From positions 3,844,001 to 3,908,000 of the forward strand of contig NZ_CP023691.1 of the NCBI RefSeq assembly GCF_008704855.1: 64,000 bases of DNA, given 5' to 3'. The position numbers and the translations under genes are program-made. The notes below the pieces were generated by a model. That model made no database searches, had not been told where the DNA came from, and saw nothing but the letters and a program-made list of their open reading frames with translations. This DNA comes from Streptomyces platensis. GTDB lineage: Bacteria > Actinomycetota > Actinomycetes > Streptomycetales > Streptomycetaceae. Every line of letters starts with the position of its first letter. Position 1 is the stretch's first letter. This document shows, in pieces, positions 24,557 to 33,093 of the stretch.

Positions 24557-25537
24557 GTGGTGCGCAACGTTCTCGGGTCGCTGATCGCCCTCGCCGGAGC
24601 GGCGGCCGCCGTCTGGAGCCCCTTCCGTCCCTGGTACGACGGCCGTCACGGTAGTGACGTGCGGATCGAGGACCTCTTCGACGGGGTCACCCACAACAGC
24701 GCCGCGCTCTTCGGCTCCATCCTCCTCCCCATGGCCTTCGCCGCTCTGCTGACCCTGATCGGTGTCGCCCTGCGCTCCCGGGGGCTGGTCGCCCTCGCGG
24801 GCCTGGTGGTGCTGGGGTTCACCATTTTGTGGATGGTCCGCCAGGGCCAGGCCGCGAGCGAACTCACGGCCGGCGCCCGGGGCCTGGGGGTGGGTGTCGC
24901 CAACGCCCTGGGCGGCGGCGCACTGCTGCTGCTCGGCGCCCTGATCATGCGGGGCCGCCCCAGCCGGGTCTACGGCTCGGACTACGACGACCGGCCTTAC
25001 GACGACGGCCGCTACGGCCGCTCTCCGCACGACGAGCGGTACGACGAGCGCTACGACGAACGCGGGCCCTACGACCCGTACACGCCCTACCCCCCGGGGA
25101 CGCCCGAACCGTGGGACGCGGGACGCCCCGGGGCCGAGGAGTGGAATCCGGAGCCGTACCCGACCGGCCCCACCCCCGCCGCCGGACCCCCGGCCGGTCC
25201 CGGCGGCCCCGGAGGCGGCCCGTACGGGCCGGGGCAGGACACCCCCACCACTCCCCTGCCGGTCACCCCGCCCCCACCACCGCCCCCGCAGCAACAACAA
25301 CGGACGCAGGCACAACAACAGCCGCAGCAACCACCCCCGCAGCAGCCACAACAACAGCGGCCGCCGCCCCCTCCTCCGCCGCCGACCCGGCCCGGCCATC
25401 AGCAGCCGCCCACACCACCGGTGGAGTGGGGCAGGGAACACCGTCAGCCGCGCCCCACCCAGGCCGAACCGCCTGAGCAGCCCGAACCGCCCGAACAGCC
25501 CGACCGGCGTGAACGTCCCCCGGAGGAACGGGAGTAG
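24557..25537 (+). CDS. Membrane protein with Pro/Gln-rich cytoplasmic tail
   Basis: About 326 residues. Four hydrophobic segments occupy the first 140 residues: NVLGSLIALAGAAAAVW, FGSILLPMAFAALLTLIGV, LVALAGLVVLGFTILWMV and VANALGGGALLLLGALIM. The remainder is disordered, with DDRPYDDGRYGR-type repeats and long proline and glutamine runs. GTG at 24557 after GCGAGGCGACG is preferred; the open frame extends further upstream. Length and layout fit a conserved actinobacterial membrane protein of unknown function. Confidence 0.75.
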   Translation: MVRNVLGSLIALAGAAAAVWSPFRPWYDGRHGSDVRIEDLFDGVTHNSAALFGSILLPMAFAALLTLIGVALRSRGLVALAGLVVLGFTILWMVRQGQAASELTAGARGLGVGVANALGGGALLLLGALIMRGRPSRVYGSDYDDRPYDDGRYGRSPHDERYDERYDERGPYDPYTPYPPGTPEPWDAGRPGAEEWNPEPYPTGPTPAAGPPAGPGGPGGGPYGPGQDTPTTPLPVTPPPPPPPQQQQRTQAQQQPQQPPPQQPQQQRPPPPPPPPTRPGHQQPPTPPVEWGREHRQPRPTQAEPPEQPEPPEQPDRRERPPEERE

Positions 25538-25599
25538 GCCCACGGGCAGATACGGGACGGCGAACGGCCCGTCCCCTGACGAACAGCCCGTCCCCTAGG

Positions 25600-26678
25600 T
25601 GTATTGATCACGAGCGTTGTTAACAGTCGCCGGGCTTGATCATGGCGAAGACCTCCGGTGTGGTGGAGGTGTCTAGGACTACACCGCACGGAGGTCTTCG
25701 TGTCCCACCGTAATGCCCGGCTGACCGTTTACGGCAGGCGGCTGCTGGTCGAACGTGTCCGCGCCGGACGGCCCGTGGCCCACGTCGCCGCCGAAATGGG
25801 CATATCGCGGCCCACAGCTCACAAGTGGATGCGACGGTGGCGGACAGAAGGAGACGCCGGCCTGCAGGACCGCTCCAGCCGACCGCACAGGACCCCCCAC
25901 CGCACGGCGCCTGACGTCGAAGACCGTGTCTGCGCGCTTCGGCAGACCCGCAAGCTGGGCCCGGCCAGAATCGGTCCGATCCTCGCCCTCCCGGCCTCCA
26001 CCGCCCACCGCATACTTGCCCGCCACGGCCTGCACCGGTTGGCCTGGCTCGACCGGCCCACAGGCGAGCCGATCCGCCGCTACGAACGGTCAGGCCCCGG
26101 CGAGCTGGTCCATGTCGACATCAAGAAACTCGGCAGTATCCCCGACGGAGGCGGCTGGCGCACGGTCGGCAGGACCGCGGGCGCCCACAACAAGCAGGCC
26201 ACCACCGACCAGCGCAAGAGCTCCAAGCCGGTGATCGGCTACAGCTACATCCACTCCGCCGTCGACGACCACTCCCGCCTGGCCTACAGCGAAGTCCTCA
26301 CCAACGAACGCAAGGAAACCGCCATCGCCTTCTGGCAGCGGGCCCAGGCATTCTTCGCCCGCCACGGCATCACGGTCGAGCGTGTCCTGACCGACAACGG
26401 CTCCTGCTACAAGTCCAAGCTGTTCACCCAGACCCTCACCGCGGCCGGCATCGCCCACAAACACATCCGCCCCTACCGGCCACAGACCAACGGCAAGGTC
26501 GAACGCTTCAACCGCACCCTGCTCGACGAATGGGCCTACCTACGGCCCTACACCAGCAACGACGAGCGCACCGCCGCACTGGACACCTTCCTGCACAACT
26601 ACAACCATCACCGGTGCCACACCGCACTCGGAGGCAAGCCACCCATCAGCCGCGTTAACAACCCTCCGGGTCAATACA
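25600..26678 (+). mobile_element. IS481-family insertion sequence
   Basis: A 1079-bp element. Its 25-bp ends (25600-25624 and 26654-26678) are imperfect inverted repeats beginning TGTATTGA and ending GTTGTTAAC. CCTAGG is present directly outside both ends, a 6-bp target duplication containing CTAG. Everything between is one transposase gene. The flanks still carry clean duplications and the gene is intact, so insertion is probably recent. Confidence 0.88.
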
Positions 26679-26683
26679 CCTAG
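25700..26683 (+). CDS. IS481-family transposase
   Basis: 327 residues. An N-terminal helix-turn-helix (VAHVAAEMGISRPTAHKWMRRW) is followed by an rve-type DDE integrase core: HVDIKKLGSI, ERVLTDNGSCYKS and TNGKVERFNRTLLDEW hold the three acidic residues. GTG at 25700 follows ACGGAGG. The frame runs through the right inverted repeat, and its TAG stop (26681-26683) lies in the target duplication CCTAGG, not in the element. The target CTAG therefore supplies the stop codon. Confidence 0.92.
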   Translation: MSHRNARLTVYGRRLLVERVRAGRPVAHVAAEMGISRPTAHKWMRRWRTEGDAGLQDRSSRPHRTPHRTAPDVEDRVCALRQTRKLGPARIGPILALPASTAHRILARHGLHRLAWLDRPTGEPIRRYERSGPGELVHVDIKKLGSIPDGGGWRTVGRTAGAHNKQATTDQRKSSKPVIGYSYIHSAVDDHSRLAYSEVLTNERKETAIAFWQRAQAFFARHGITVERVLTDNGSCYKSKLFTQTLTAAGIAHKHIRPYRPQTNGKVERFNRTLLDEWAYLRPYTSNDERTAALDTFLHNYNHHRCHTALGGKPPISRVNNPPGQYT

Positions 26684-26759
26684 GCGACCGGCCCATCCCC
26701 TACGGGAGGCGCCCCGCCGCCCGTCCCCTACGGGAAGCAGCGCGGGGCCCGCCCCCGCC

Positions 26760-28360
26760 TCACGACCGCCGCGCCAGCCCCGTCCCCTTGGCCGCGTCCA
26801 GCGCGTACACACAGCGGTCCTTGCTGCACGCGTACACCACACCGCCGACCGCCACCGGCGAGCCGGTGATCTCGCCGCCGGTCGCCAGCTTCCAGCGCAG
26901 CTGGCCGCCCATCGCGTCGAGCGTGTAGAGGCAGTGGTCGGCGGAGCCGAAGTGCACCCGGCCCTCCGCGACGACCGGTGCGCCGATGACCTCCGCGCCG
27001 GCCTGGAACCGCCAGCGCGGGGTGCCGGTCACCGCGTCGAGGGTGTAGAGCGCCTTGCCGCTGCCCAGATGGACCGCGCCGTGCGCGACCAGGACGGGTT
27101 CGGTGGACTGCCGGGCCTCGGTGGCGATCCGCCAGCGGTCGCGGCCGTCCGCCGGGTCCAGCGCGTAGACCGTGCCGAGGTAGTCCGCCAGATAGACCCC
27201 GCCGCCGGTGACGGCCGGGCCGGGGGCGAAGGCAGGCGGGCTCAGGAACACCGCGGGCGCCTCGAAGTGCCAGCGCACGTCGCCGCGTGCGATGTCGATC
27301 GCCAGCACCCGGGTACCGGCCACGACATAGACCGCACCGTCCGACGCCGGCAGCAGCCGCATCGGCACCCCGCCGCAGGCCGCAGCGTCGCCCACCGGAT
27401 ACGACCAGCGCTCGGCGCCGGTCCGGGCCTCCAGCGCCTTGAGCCGGGCGTCGGCCCACACGAAGACCGTGCCCTCGTGCACCACGGGCCCGGCCTCGGC
27501 GGTCTCGAAGTCGGTCTGGACGCCGCCGGTCTCCCACAGCAGCTCGCCGTTGGCGGCCTCCCATGCCTGGATGCCGCCGCCGCGGGTGCTGGTGACGACG
27601 GTCCCGCGGTCGACCTTGAGGGCGTAGACCCAGCCCTCGGTGTTCAGCCGCCAGAGCTCGGTGCCGTCGCCGGCGTCCAGCGCGTACAGGCTCGGGCCGT
27701 CCGAGGCGTGGATCCGGCCGTCCGCGACGGCCATCGCCCAGGCGACGTCACGGGTCTTGAACTTGCGGCGCCCGCTGGCCACATCGAGCGCATGCACCTC
27801 GAAGGAGGTGACGTAGAGCAGGTCGTCGGCGACGGCGGGGGTGCCCCACACATCGTTCGACATCCGGAACCGCCAGGGGCGCCAGCGGCCCGCCTCGGGC
27901 GGGGCCTCGGGCGGCGGGGGCGGCGCGGCCTCACCGCGGGGCGGGCTCTCCCCGCCGTTGGCCGGGCCCTGCGGGGGCACCCCGGTCGTGGGCCCGGCGC
28001 CGGGCGGCCGTACCCAGTTCGTCGCGGCACCGGCCTGCGCGCGCGGCGGCGGAGCGTCGGCGCGCGGCCCCGGCCCTATGGGAGCGGGCGAACCACCGAG
28101 CTGTACGGGACCGGCGGCACCGTCCCCGGTGGCGGAGGAGGGGACGGGCGGTGCGGCGGACAGCGCGGCGGCGGGCGGCGGCGCGGAGACCGGGGTCGCA
28201 CGGGCCGTCGAGGCGTCCGGGCCGAGCACCGCGGGCTGCGGCATCGGGCCGGGGTGGCCACTGCGCGGGTCGCCGCCGCGGTGCGCGCCGGGGCCCGCGC
28301 CGATCTGGCCGGGCCAGCCGGACTCCGCGGCGGCGGGGACGTTTCCGGCCGCCGCGGCGC
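26760..28360 (-). pseudogene. afsK: AfsK C-terminal PQQ/propeller sensor, out of frame with its kinase
   Basis: The open frame holds a proline-rich linker and then a PQQ-type eight-bladed propeller: repeated LYVTSFEVHALDVASGRRK, LYALDAGDGTELWRL, VYALDPADGRDRWRI and VYACSKDRCVYALDAA blocks with the tryptophan docking pattern. It is the missing C-terminal half of the kinase at 28076-29386 but lies in another frame. The frames cross somewhere around 28330-28370, in a CGG-rich linker. A later ATG (27862, MSNDVWG) has no ribosome site. AfsK of S. coelicolor has this kinase plus propeller layout in one chain. A one-base assembly error is as likely as real damage. Confidence 0.8.
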
Positions 28361-29386
28361 GTGGGCGGGCTGCGCGGCGGGCATCGGGGGTGACGCGGGC
28401 GGGGCCGGCGGCGCGGCGGGCGCCGGGCGGACGGCGCCACGGCCGGAACCGGCCCGCTGACCGTTGCCCGGCACGGTGGTGCGGCCGCCGCGCCGGCTCT
28501 CGATGAGGCCCACCGCGCCGGGCGGCAGCCAGGCCGAGGCGGTACCGCTGTCGTCGCTGCCGGAGCCGAAGAGGTGCGGCGCGAGCTGGGACTGGAGATC
28601 GGCGGGGGACGGCCGCTGGCCGGCCTCCATCTGCATACAGGACTCCATGAGCGGGCGGAGTTCGTCCGGCAGGCCCGCCAGGTCGGGGCCCTCCCGCAGC
28701 AGCATGAAGACGGTCTCGACGGGGTTGGCGCCATGGAACGGCGCATGTCCGGTGGCGGCGAAGACAAGCGTCGATCCGAGGGAGAAGACATCGCTCGCGC
28801 CCGTGACACTGCGCGAGTCCCGGGCCTGTTCGGGCGACATGTAGGCGGGCGTGCCGACGGCCACATTGGTCATCGTCAGCCGGGTGTTGGACACCCCGGA
28901 GGCGATACCGAAGTCGATCACCCGGGGGCCGTCCTCGACGACCAGCACATTCGACGGCTTCAGGTCGCGGTGGACCAGGCCCGCGCCGTGGATGGACTGA
29001 AGCGCCTCGGCGATCCCGGCCGCCAGCCAGCGCACCGCCTGGGCCGGGAGCGGCCCGCACTCATTGACTATTTCCTCGAGGGAGGGCGCGGGGACATAGG
29101 CCGTCGCGAGCCAGGGCACCGCCGCGCGCGGGTCGGCGTCCACCACCGCGGCCGTGTAGAAGCCGCTGACCGCGCGGGCCGCCTCGACCTCGCGGGTGAA
29201 GCGGACCCGGAACAGCTGGTCCTCGGCGAGCTCGGTACGCACCGTCTTGATCGCCACGCGCCGCCCGGACGCCGAGCGCGCGAGATAGACCAGTCCCATA
29301 CCGCCGGCCCCGAGACGACCGAGTACCTCGAACGGGCCGATCCGCCGGGGATCGTGCTGCGTCAGCTGCTTCAGCTGCTCCACCAC
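28076..29386 (-). CDS. afsK: AfsK-type Ser/Thr protein kinase, catalytic part
   Basis: The N-terminal domain is a full Hanks-type kinase: glycine loop GRLGAGGMGLVYLA, VAIKTV lysine, HRDLKPSNVL catalytic loop, DFGIA and GTPAYMSPEQA activation segment. The opening LTQHDPRRIGPFEVLG and the segment SDDSGTASAWLPPGA match my memory of AfsK, the kinase that phosphorylates AfsR. About 330 residues are convincing; the rest of this frame (from about 28360 to the stop at 28076) is an arginine/proline-rich misread of the linker. GTG at 29386. No TM segment. It is divergent from the TetR gene. Confidence 0.85.
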   Translation of the reverse strand: MVEQLKQLTQHDPRRIGPFEVLGRLGAGGMGLVYLARSASGRRVAIKTVRTELAEDQLFRVRFTREVEAARAVSGFYTAAVVDADPRAAVPWLATAYVPAPSLEEIVNECGPLPAQAVRWLAAGIAEALQSIHGAGLVHRDLKPSNVLVVEDGPRVIDFGIASGVSNTRLTMTNVAVGTPAYMSPEQARDSRSVTGASDVFSLGSTLVFAATGHAPFHGANPVETVFMLLREGPDLAGLPDELRPLMESCMQMEAGQRPSPADLQSQLAPHLFGSGSDDSGTASAWLPPGAVGLIESRRGGRTTVPGNGQRAGSGRGAVRPAPAAPPAPPASPPMPAAQPAHAPRRPETSPPPRSPAGPARSARAPARTAAATRAVATPARCRSPRCSARTPRRPVRPRSPRRRPPPRCPPHRPSPPPPPGTVPPVPYSSVVRPLP

Positions 29387-30316
29387 TTACCTGCCACCTC
29401 CCCGTGGGGCATAAAAAGAGACTCTCACTAGCCACGAGCCGCCGAGAGCCACTGCCCCGTGCAGCGTCTCACCGCCTGGCCGAAACGGCCGTACGCGTGC
29501 TGATTCTTCCTGGCCGAGCCGACGGTTGCGAACCCGGGGCCTGTCCGTCGTGTCACGGCATACCTCCCGTAGCCCGCACCGGGCCCGTTACCCGATGTCA
29601 CCCCACCCCGCCTGACGTGCTCCGATACGTCCGCCGACGGGCGATTGACCACAGGGTTACCGATCGGTTCCGGGTCCCCTGCGCGGGGCACCGCCGACTA
29701 TCTGGACGTTCACCATTCCGTTTGACGCGCACATGAGGAAATCGGTTGAGTCCCCGGAGCATCCGGTGGCCGCGGTGGCCGGAACCATGCCGTACCACCG
29801 ACCGCACGCACCCATCCCCCACCGGCCCTGCCCTCCCCGTCGTCACTCGCGACCCCCGGCCCCAATTCTGCGCGTTCGAAGGTCATTTCGGTGCCAGCGC
29901 GCCGGGCGTGGCGCCTTGATTGATATGCGGGCAGCGGACAGCGGCCGCTGCCGCGGCGGCGATATGCCCAAGCTAGCGCCGGTTCGCACGGTCCGCCCGA
30001 CGGGGAATCGAACGGGAAATCGAGTCCGGTGACAGGAGGGGAGGGTGGCGGGGGCGGCGGAGGGCAGGCCGTGAAGCCCAACCGGCGGTCGTCGGCGTGC
30101 ACTTGTCGCACGGACGGTGACCGCTTATCCACCAAAGTTGTCCACAGGCTGTTGATAACACCGTTCACTGGTTCGGACCAAGCGGCGCCATATAAGCCGT
30201 GACCACGTCCGGGCCCGCCACCAGGGCACTCCCCGGGGCCATGCACCCTTAACTCCCCCATCCCCATTTGCAGGCAGCCAAATCGCGCTCCGATCACCCC
30301 TCGGTAAGCTGACGGC
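29387..30316. other. Long intergenic region between afsK and the TetR gene
   Basis: 930 bp without a credible gene; all open frames here have poor codon use for this genome. It is less GC-biased than its surroundings in places and must hold the divergent promoters of afsK and the TetR gene. A cluster of three DnaA-box-like 9-mers lies at 30125-30158 and a TTGACCACA-like box near 29646. Confidence 0.6.
30125..30158. promoter_or_regulatory. Cluster of DnaA-box-like 9-mers
   Basis: TTATCCACC (30125), TTGTCCACA (30138, the Streptomyces consensus box) and TTATCAACA on the complementary strand (30150-30158) fall within 34 bp. oriC would need many more boxes and dnaA/dnaN, which are absent, so this is a candidate DnaA-binding site upstream of the TetR gene rather than an origin. 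Confidence 0.5.
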
Positions 30317-30964
30317 ATGACAGGACAAGTTCGAACCGTCGACGGCAGAGTTGCCGGCCGCCGCGGACAGGCGACGCGGCAAAAGCTTCTCGACTGCCTC
30401 AGTGAAATGCTCAGTTCGTCCCCCTATCGGGACGTCAAGGTCATCGATGTAGCCCGAAAAGCGGGGACTTCACCCGCAACGTTCTATCAGTACTTCCCGG
30501 ACGTCGAGGGCGCCGTCCTCGAAATCGCCGAGGAGATGGCCAAAGAAGGCGCCACTCTGACCGATCTTGTCGCCGGACGCTCCTGGGTGGGCAAATCCGC
30601 CTGGCAGGCCGCGGAAGATCTGGTCGAGGGCTTTCTCTCCTTCTGGCGCAAGCACGACGCGATTCTGCGCGTCGTCGACCTGGGCGCGGCCGAGGGCGAC
30701 AAGCGTTTCTACAAGATCCGCATGAAGATCCTCAATGCCGTCACCAACTCCCTTACGGACTCCATCAAGGACCTCCAGAGCAAGAACAAGGTCGACAAGG
30801 ACGTGAGCCCGGCCGCCATTGCCGGCTCGATGGTCGCCATGCTGGCGGCGGTCGCCGCGCACCAGAAGGGCTTCCAGAGCTGGGGCGTCAAGCAGGCCGA
30901 GCTCAAGCCGAATCTGGCGCTGCTGGTGCACCTCGGTGTCACCGGAAAAAAGCCGACCAAATAA
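30317..30964 (+). CDS. TetR-family transcriptional regulator
   Basis: 215 residues. The N-terminal helix-turn-helix lies at about 40-62 (VKVIDVARKAGTSPATFYQYFPD), followed by an all-helical ligand domain (FLSFWRKHDAILRVVDLGAAEGD, SPAAIAGSMVAMLAAVAAH). The ligand domain lacks any motif I can assign. It is the only TetR gene in the window and lies in the middle of the 15-site regulon, so it is the best local candidate for its repressor. An imperfect operator-like sequence (CTGACGGCATGACAG) overlaps its own ATG. No proof of the link exists in sequence; the regulator could be encoded elsewhere. A strong terminator follows. Confidence 0.88.
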   Translation: MTGQVRTVDGRVAGRRGQATRQKLLDCLSEMLSSSPYRDVKVIDVARKAGTSPATFYQYFPDVEGAVLEIAEEMAKEGATLTDLVAGRSWVGKSAWQAAEDLVEGFLSFWRKHDAILRVVDLGAAEGDKRFYKIRMKILNAVTNSLTDSIKDLQSKNKVDKDVSPAAIAGSMVAMLAAVAAHQKGFQSWGVKQAELKPNLALLVHLGVTGKKPTK

Positions 30965-31086
30965 CGAAGCCACCGCGATAGCAGTCGGGGAAGCGGCCGG
31001 AGAAGCTGCCGCACCTCGAAGTCCCGGGGCTCCCGGGACGGTTCGCCATCGGTCCTGTGTCCGTCCTGCCATAGCTGTACACCACA

Positions 31087-31136
31087 CGCAGCGGGCGCCG
31101 CGCGACCCTCCGGGGTCCGGCACGGCGCCCGCTGCG
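31087..31136. terminator. Bidirectional terminator between TetR and Ddn genes
   Basis: Perfect 14-bp arms (CGCAGCGGGCGCCG and its complement) enclose a 22-nt loop that itself folds (GACCC/GGGTC). It lies between convergent genes and can stop transcription from both sides. No long T-run. Confidence 0.8.
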
Positions 31137-31175
31137 CGTTGCCGGCCCACCGGCCGGCGTTGCGCACCGGTCCGG

Positions 31176-31646
31176 TCAACGCCGCTCCAGCCGGAACAGC
31201 CGGATCTCCCGCGTCACCCGCGCCTGATACGCCGCGTACGGAGGCCAGAGCGCCAGCGCCGCCCGCCAGGCCCGCGCCCGCTCCTCACCGGACAGCAGCC
31301 GGGCCCGCACCGGTATGTCGCGGCCCCGCCAACTCACCTCGGCCTCCGGATTCTTGAGCAGATTCCCGGTCCAGGCCGGATGCCCCGGCCGCCCGAAATT
31401 GCTGCCGACCAGCAGCCAGCTGCCGTCGTCCTCCGGTACGCACGCCAGCGGGGTCCGCCGGGGCCGCCCGCTCCTGGCCCCGGTCGCGGTCAGCACCACT
31501 CCGGGCAGCATCCGGGCGCTGAGCAGCACCTTTCCACGGGTCAGCCGGTGTACCGCACGGTCCAGCGCGGGGATGACGTACGGCGCGGTCCGGGCGAACG
31601 CACGGGTCGCGGAGACCTTCATGAGCAACCGCTCACCCGGGCGCAT
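31176..31646 (-). CDS. Ddn-type F420H2-dependent nitroreductase/quinone reductase
   Basis: 156 residues of the deazaflavin-dependent nitroreductase (FDOR-A) family, related to the M. tuberculosis Ddn enzyme that reduces quinones with F420H2. Conserved are LLSARMLPGVVLTATGARSGRPRRTPLACVPEDDG and LLVGSNFGRPGHPAWTGNLLKNPEAEV. The ATG shares its first base with the stop codon of the upstream ACAD gene (TGATG), so the pair is translationally coupled. It is in the operon behind operator 7. It probably acts as a reductase for an enone or quinone product of the pathway. Confidence 0.87.
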   Translation of the reverse strand: MRPGERLLMKVSATRAFARTAPYVIPALDRAVHRLTRGKVLLSARMLPGVVLTATGARSGRPRRTPLACVPEDDGSWLLVGSNFGRPGHPAWTGNLLKNPEAEVSWRGRDIPVRARLLSGEERARAWRAALALWPPYAAYQARVTREIRLFRLERR

Positions 31647-32989
31647 CAGACCTCCACCGCCTCCGGCGCCCGGCCCGCGAGGGGCGCACCTCCCGGCTCG
31701 CCCGCCCCGTCCGGGAACAGCCCCGCCTCCTCGGCGGCCCGCACCCGCAGCCGGTGCACGGGCCCCAGCAGCAGTTCGTCGCAGGCCGCGCGCTTGAAGT
31801 ACAGATGCGCCTCGTGCTCCCAGGTGAAGCCGATACCGCCGTGCAGCTGGACCGCCTCGGCCGCCACCGCCCGCAGGGCCTCCAGCGCCTGGGCGAGCGC
31901 CAGCGCCCCCACCCCGGGCTCGGACGCGTCACCCTCGGGTCCGCCGCCCGCCGACCAGGCCGCGTAGTACGCCGCCGAGCGGGCCGCCTGGAGCGCCACA
32001 TACAGATCGGCGAGCCGGTGCTGCACCGCCTGGAAGGAGCCGATGGGCCGGCCGAACTGCACCCGCTGCTGGACATGGGCGACCGTACGGGCCAGCGCCG
32101 TATCGGCCGCGCCCACCGCCTCGGCGGCCAGCGCCGCGGCCGCCACCACCCCCGTCGCGGCGAGCGCCCGGGCCACCGCCGCCGCGTCGCCGTCCCCCTC
32201 GCCCAGCAACTCGGCGGTAACGTCGCGCAGTTCGAGGCGGGCCTGCGGCCGGGTCTCGTCCAGCGCGGTCTGCCGGGTCCGCAGCAGACCGGTCACACCG
32301 GGCTCCGCGCCGGGCCGGGCCGCGCCCGCGTCCGCCGCCCGTACGAGGAAGAGCAGGGTGCGGCTCTGCGCGAACCCGCCGGTGTGCGCGGCCACCACCA
32401 GCACGTCCGCGGTGTGCCCGTTGAGCACCTGGCCGGCCTCGCCGTACAGCCGCCAGCCGCCGCCCGCCGCCTGCCCGCCGTTCCGCGAAGGGGCCGCCGC
32501 GCCCTCCGCCGGCACTCTCCTCGCCTGGATGCCGCCGGCCCGGCCGCCACCCGCCCAGTCGCCGTCGTTCGGCCCGGTCAGCGCCAGTGCGGTGGCGAGC
32601 TGTCCGCCCGGGACGGCCAGCGTCGCGGTCAGCTCCCCGGCGGCGAGGGCCGGGAGCAGGGTGGTGCGCTGGCGCTCGCTGCCCAGCGCGAGGAGGAGCG
32701 GGGCGGCCAGCGCGGCGGTCGCGACCAGTGGTGAGGGAAGGACGACGCGGCCGGTTTCCTCGCAGGCCAGGGCGAGTTCGGTGGGCCCGCAGCCCACCCC
32801 TCCGTACGCCGTGGGCAGCGCCAGACCGGGCAGCCCGAGCCGGCCGGCGAGCTGCTGCCACAGCTGGGTGTCGTACCCCGGTGGGGTGCGTACCGCCGCC
32901 TTGACCTCGTCCGGACCACAGCGCTTGAGCAGCAGTTCGCGCAGCGTACGGCGGATTTCGTGCTGCTCCTCGGTGAACGCGGCATCCAT
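31646..32989 (-). CDS. Acyl-CoA dehydrogenase
   Basis: 447 residues, FAD-dependent alpha,beta-desaturation of an acyl-CoA, cytosolic. The N-terminal helices start MDAAFTEEQHEIRRTLRELL; middle beta domain and C-terminal helices end with QFGRPIGSFQAVQHRLADLYV and AVQLHGGIGFTWEHEAHLYFKRA, the conserved FAD/dimer region. A glycine/alanine-rich insert (RVPEEGAAAPS-like stretch near residue 160) is unusual and may be disordered. ATG at 32989 follows AGGAGC. It is first in an operon with the Ddn gene behind operator 7. It resembles the FadE-type ACADs of steroid side-chain breakdown rather than short-chain enzymes. Confidence 0.88.
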   Translation of the reverse strand: MDAAFTEEQHEIRRTLRELLLKRCGPDEVKAAVRTPPGYDTQLWQQLAGRLGLPGLALPTAYGGVGCGPTELALACEETGRVVLPSPLVATAALAAPLLLALGSERQRTTLLPALAAGELTATLAVPGGQLATALALTGPNDGDWAGGGRAGGIQARRVPAEGAAAPSRNGGQAAGGGWRLYGEAGQVLNGHTADVLVVAAHTGGFAQSRTLLFLVRAADAGAARPGAEPGVTGLLRTRQTALDETRPQARLELRDVTAELLGEGDGDAAAVARALAATGVVAAAALAAEAVGAADTALARTVAHVQQRVQFGRPIGSFQAVQHRLADLYVALQAARSAAYYAAWSAGGGPEGDASEPGVGALALAQALEALRAVAAEAVQLHGGIGFTWEHEAHLYFKRAACDELLLGPVHRLRVRAAEEAGLFPDGAGEPGGAPLAGRAPEAVEV

Positions 32990-33050
32990 CGGCGGGCTCC
33001 TCCCGGCCGTGCGACAACGCCCGTCCGGTCCGACGGGCCCCCGCTTCCGA

Positions 33051-33067
33051 TCTGACGGGCCGTCATA
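33051..33067. promoter_or_regulatory. Regulon operator 7, TCTGACGGGCCGTCATA
   Basis: One mismatch from consensus, 61 bp upstream of the ACAD start. The left end of the IS5-family element lies only 27 bp further upstream, so the insertion sits at the edge of this promoter. Confidence 0.78.
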
Positions 33068-33093
33068 GTAGGGACGGGGGGTGCACTTTCCTA

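Noticed and set aside
30125..30158. Possible chromosomal origin
   Set aside because: Only three DnaA-like boxes; no dnaA, dnaN or dense box array as in Streptomyces oriC.
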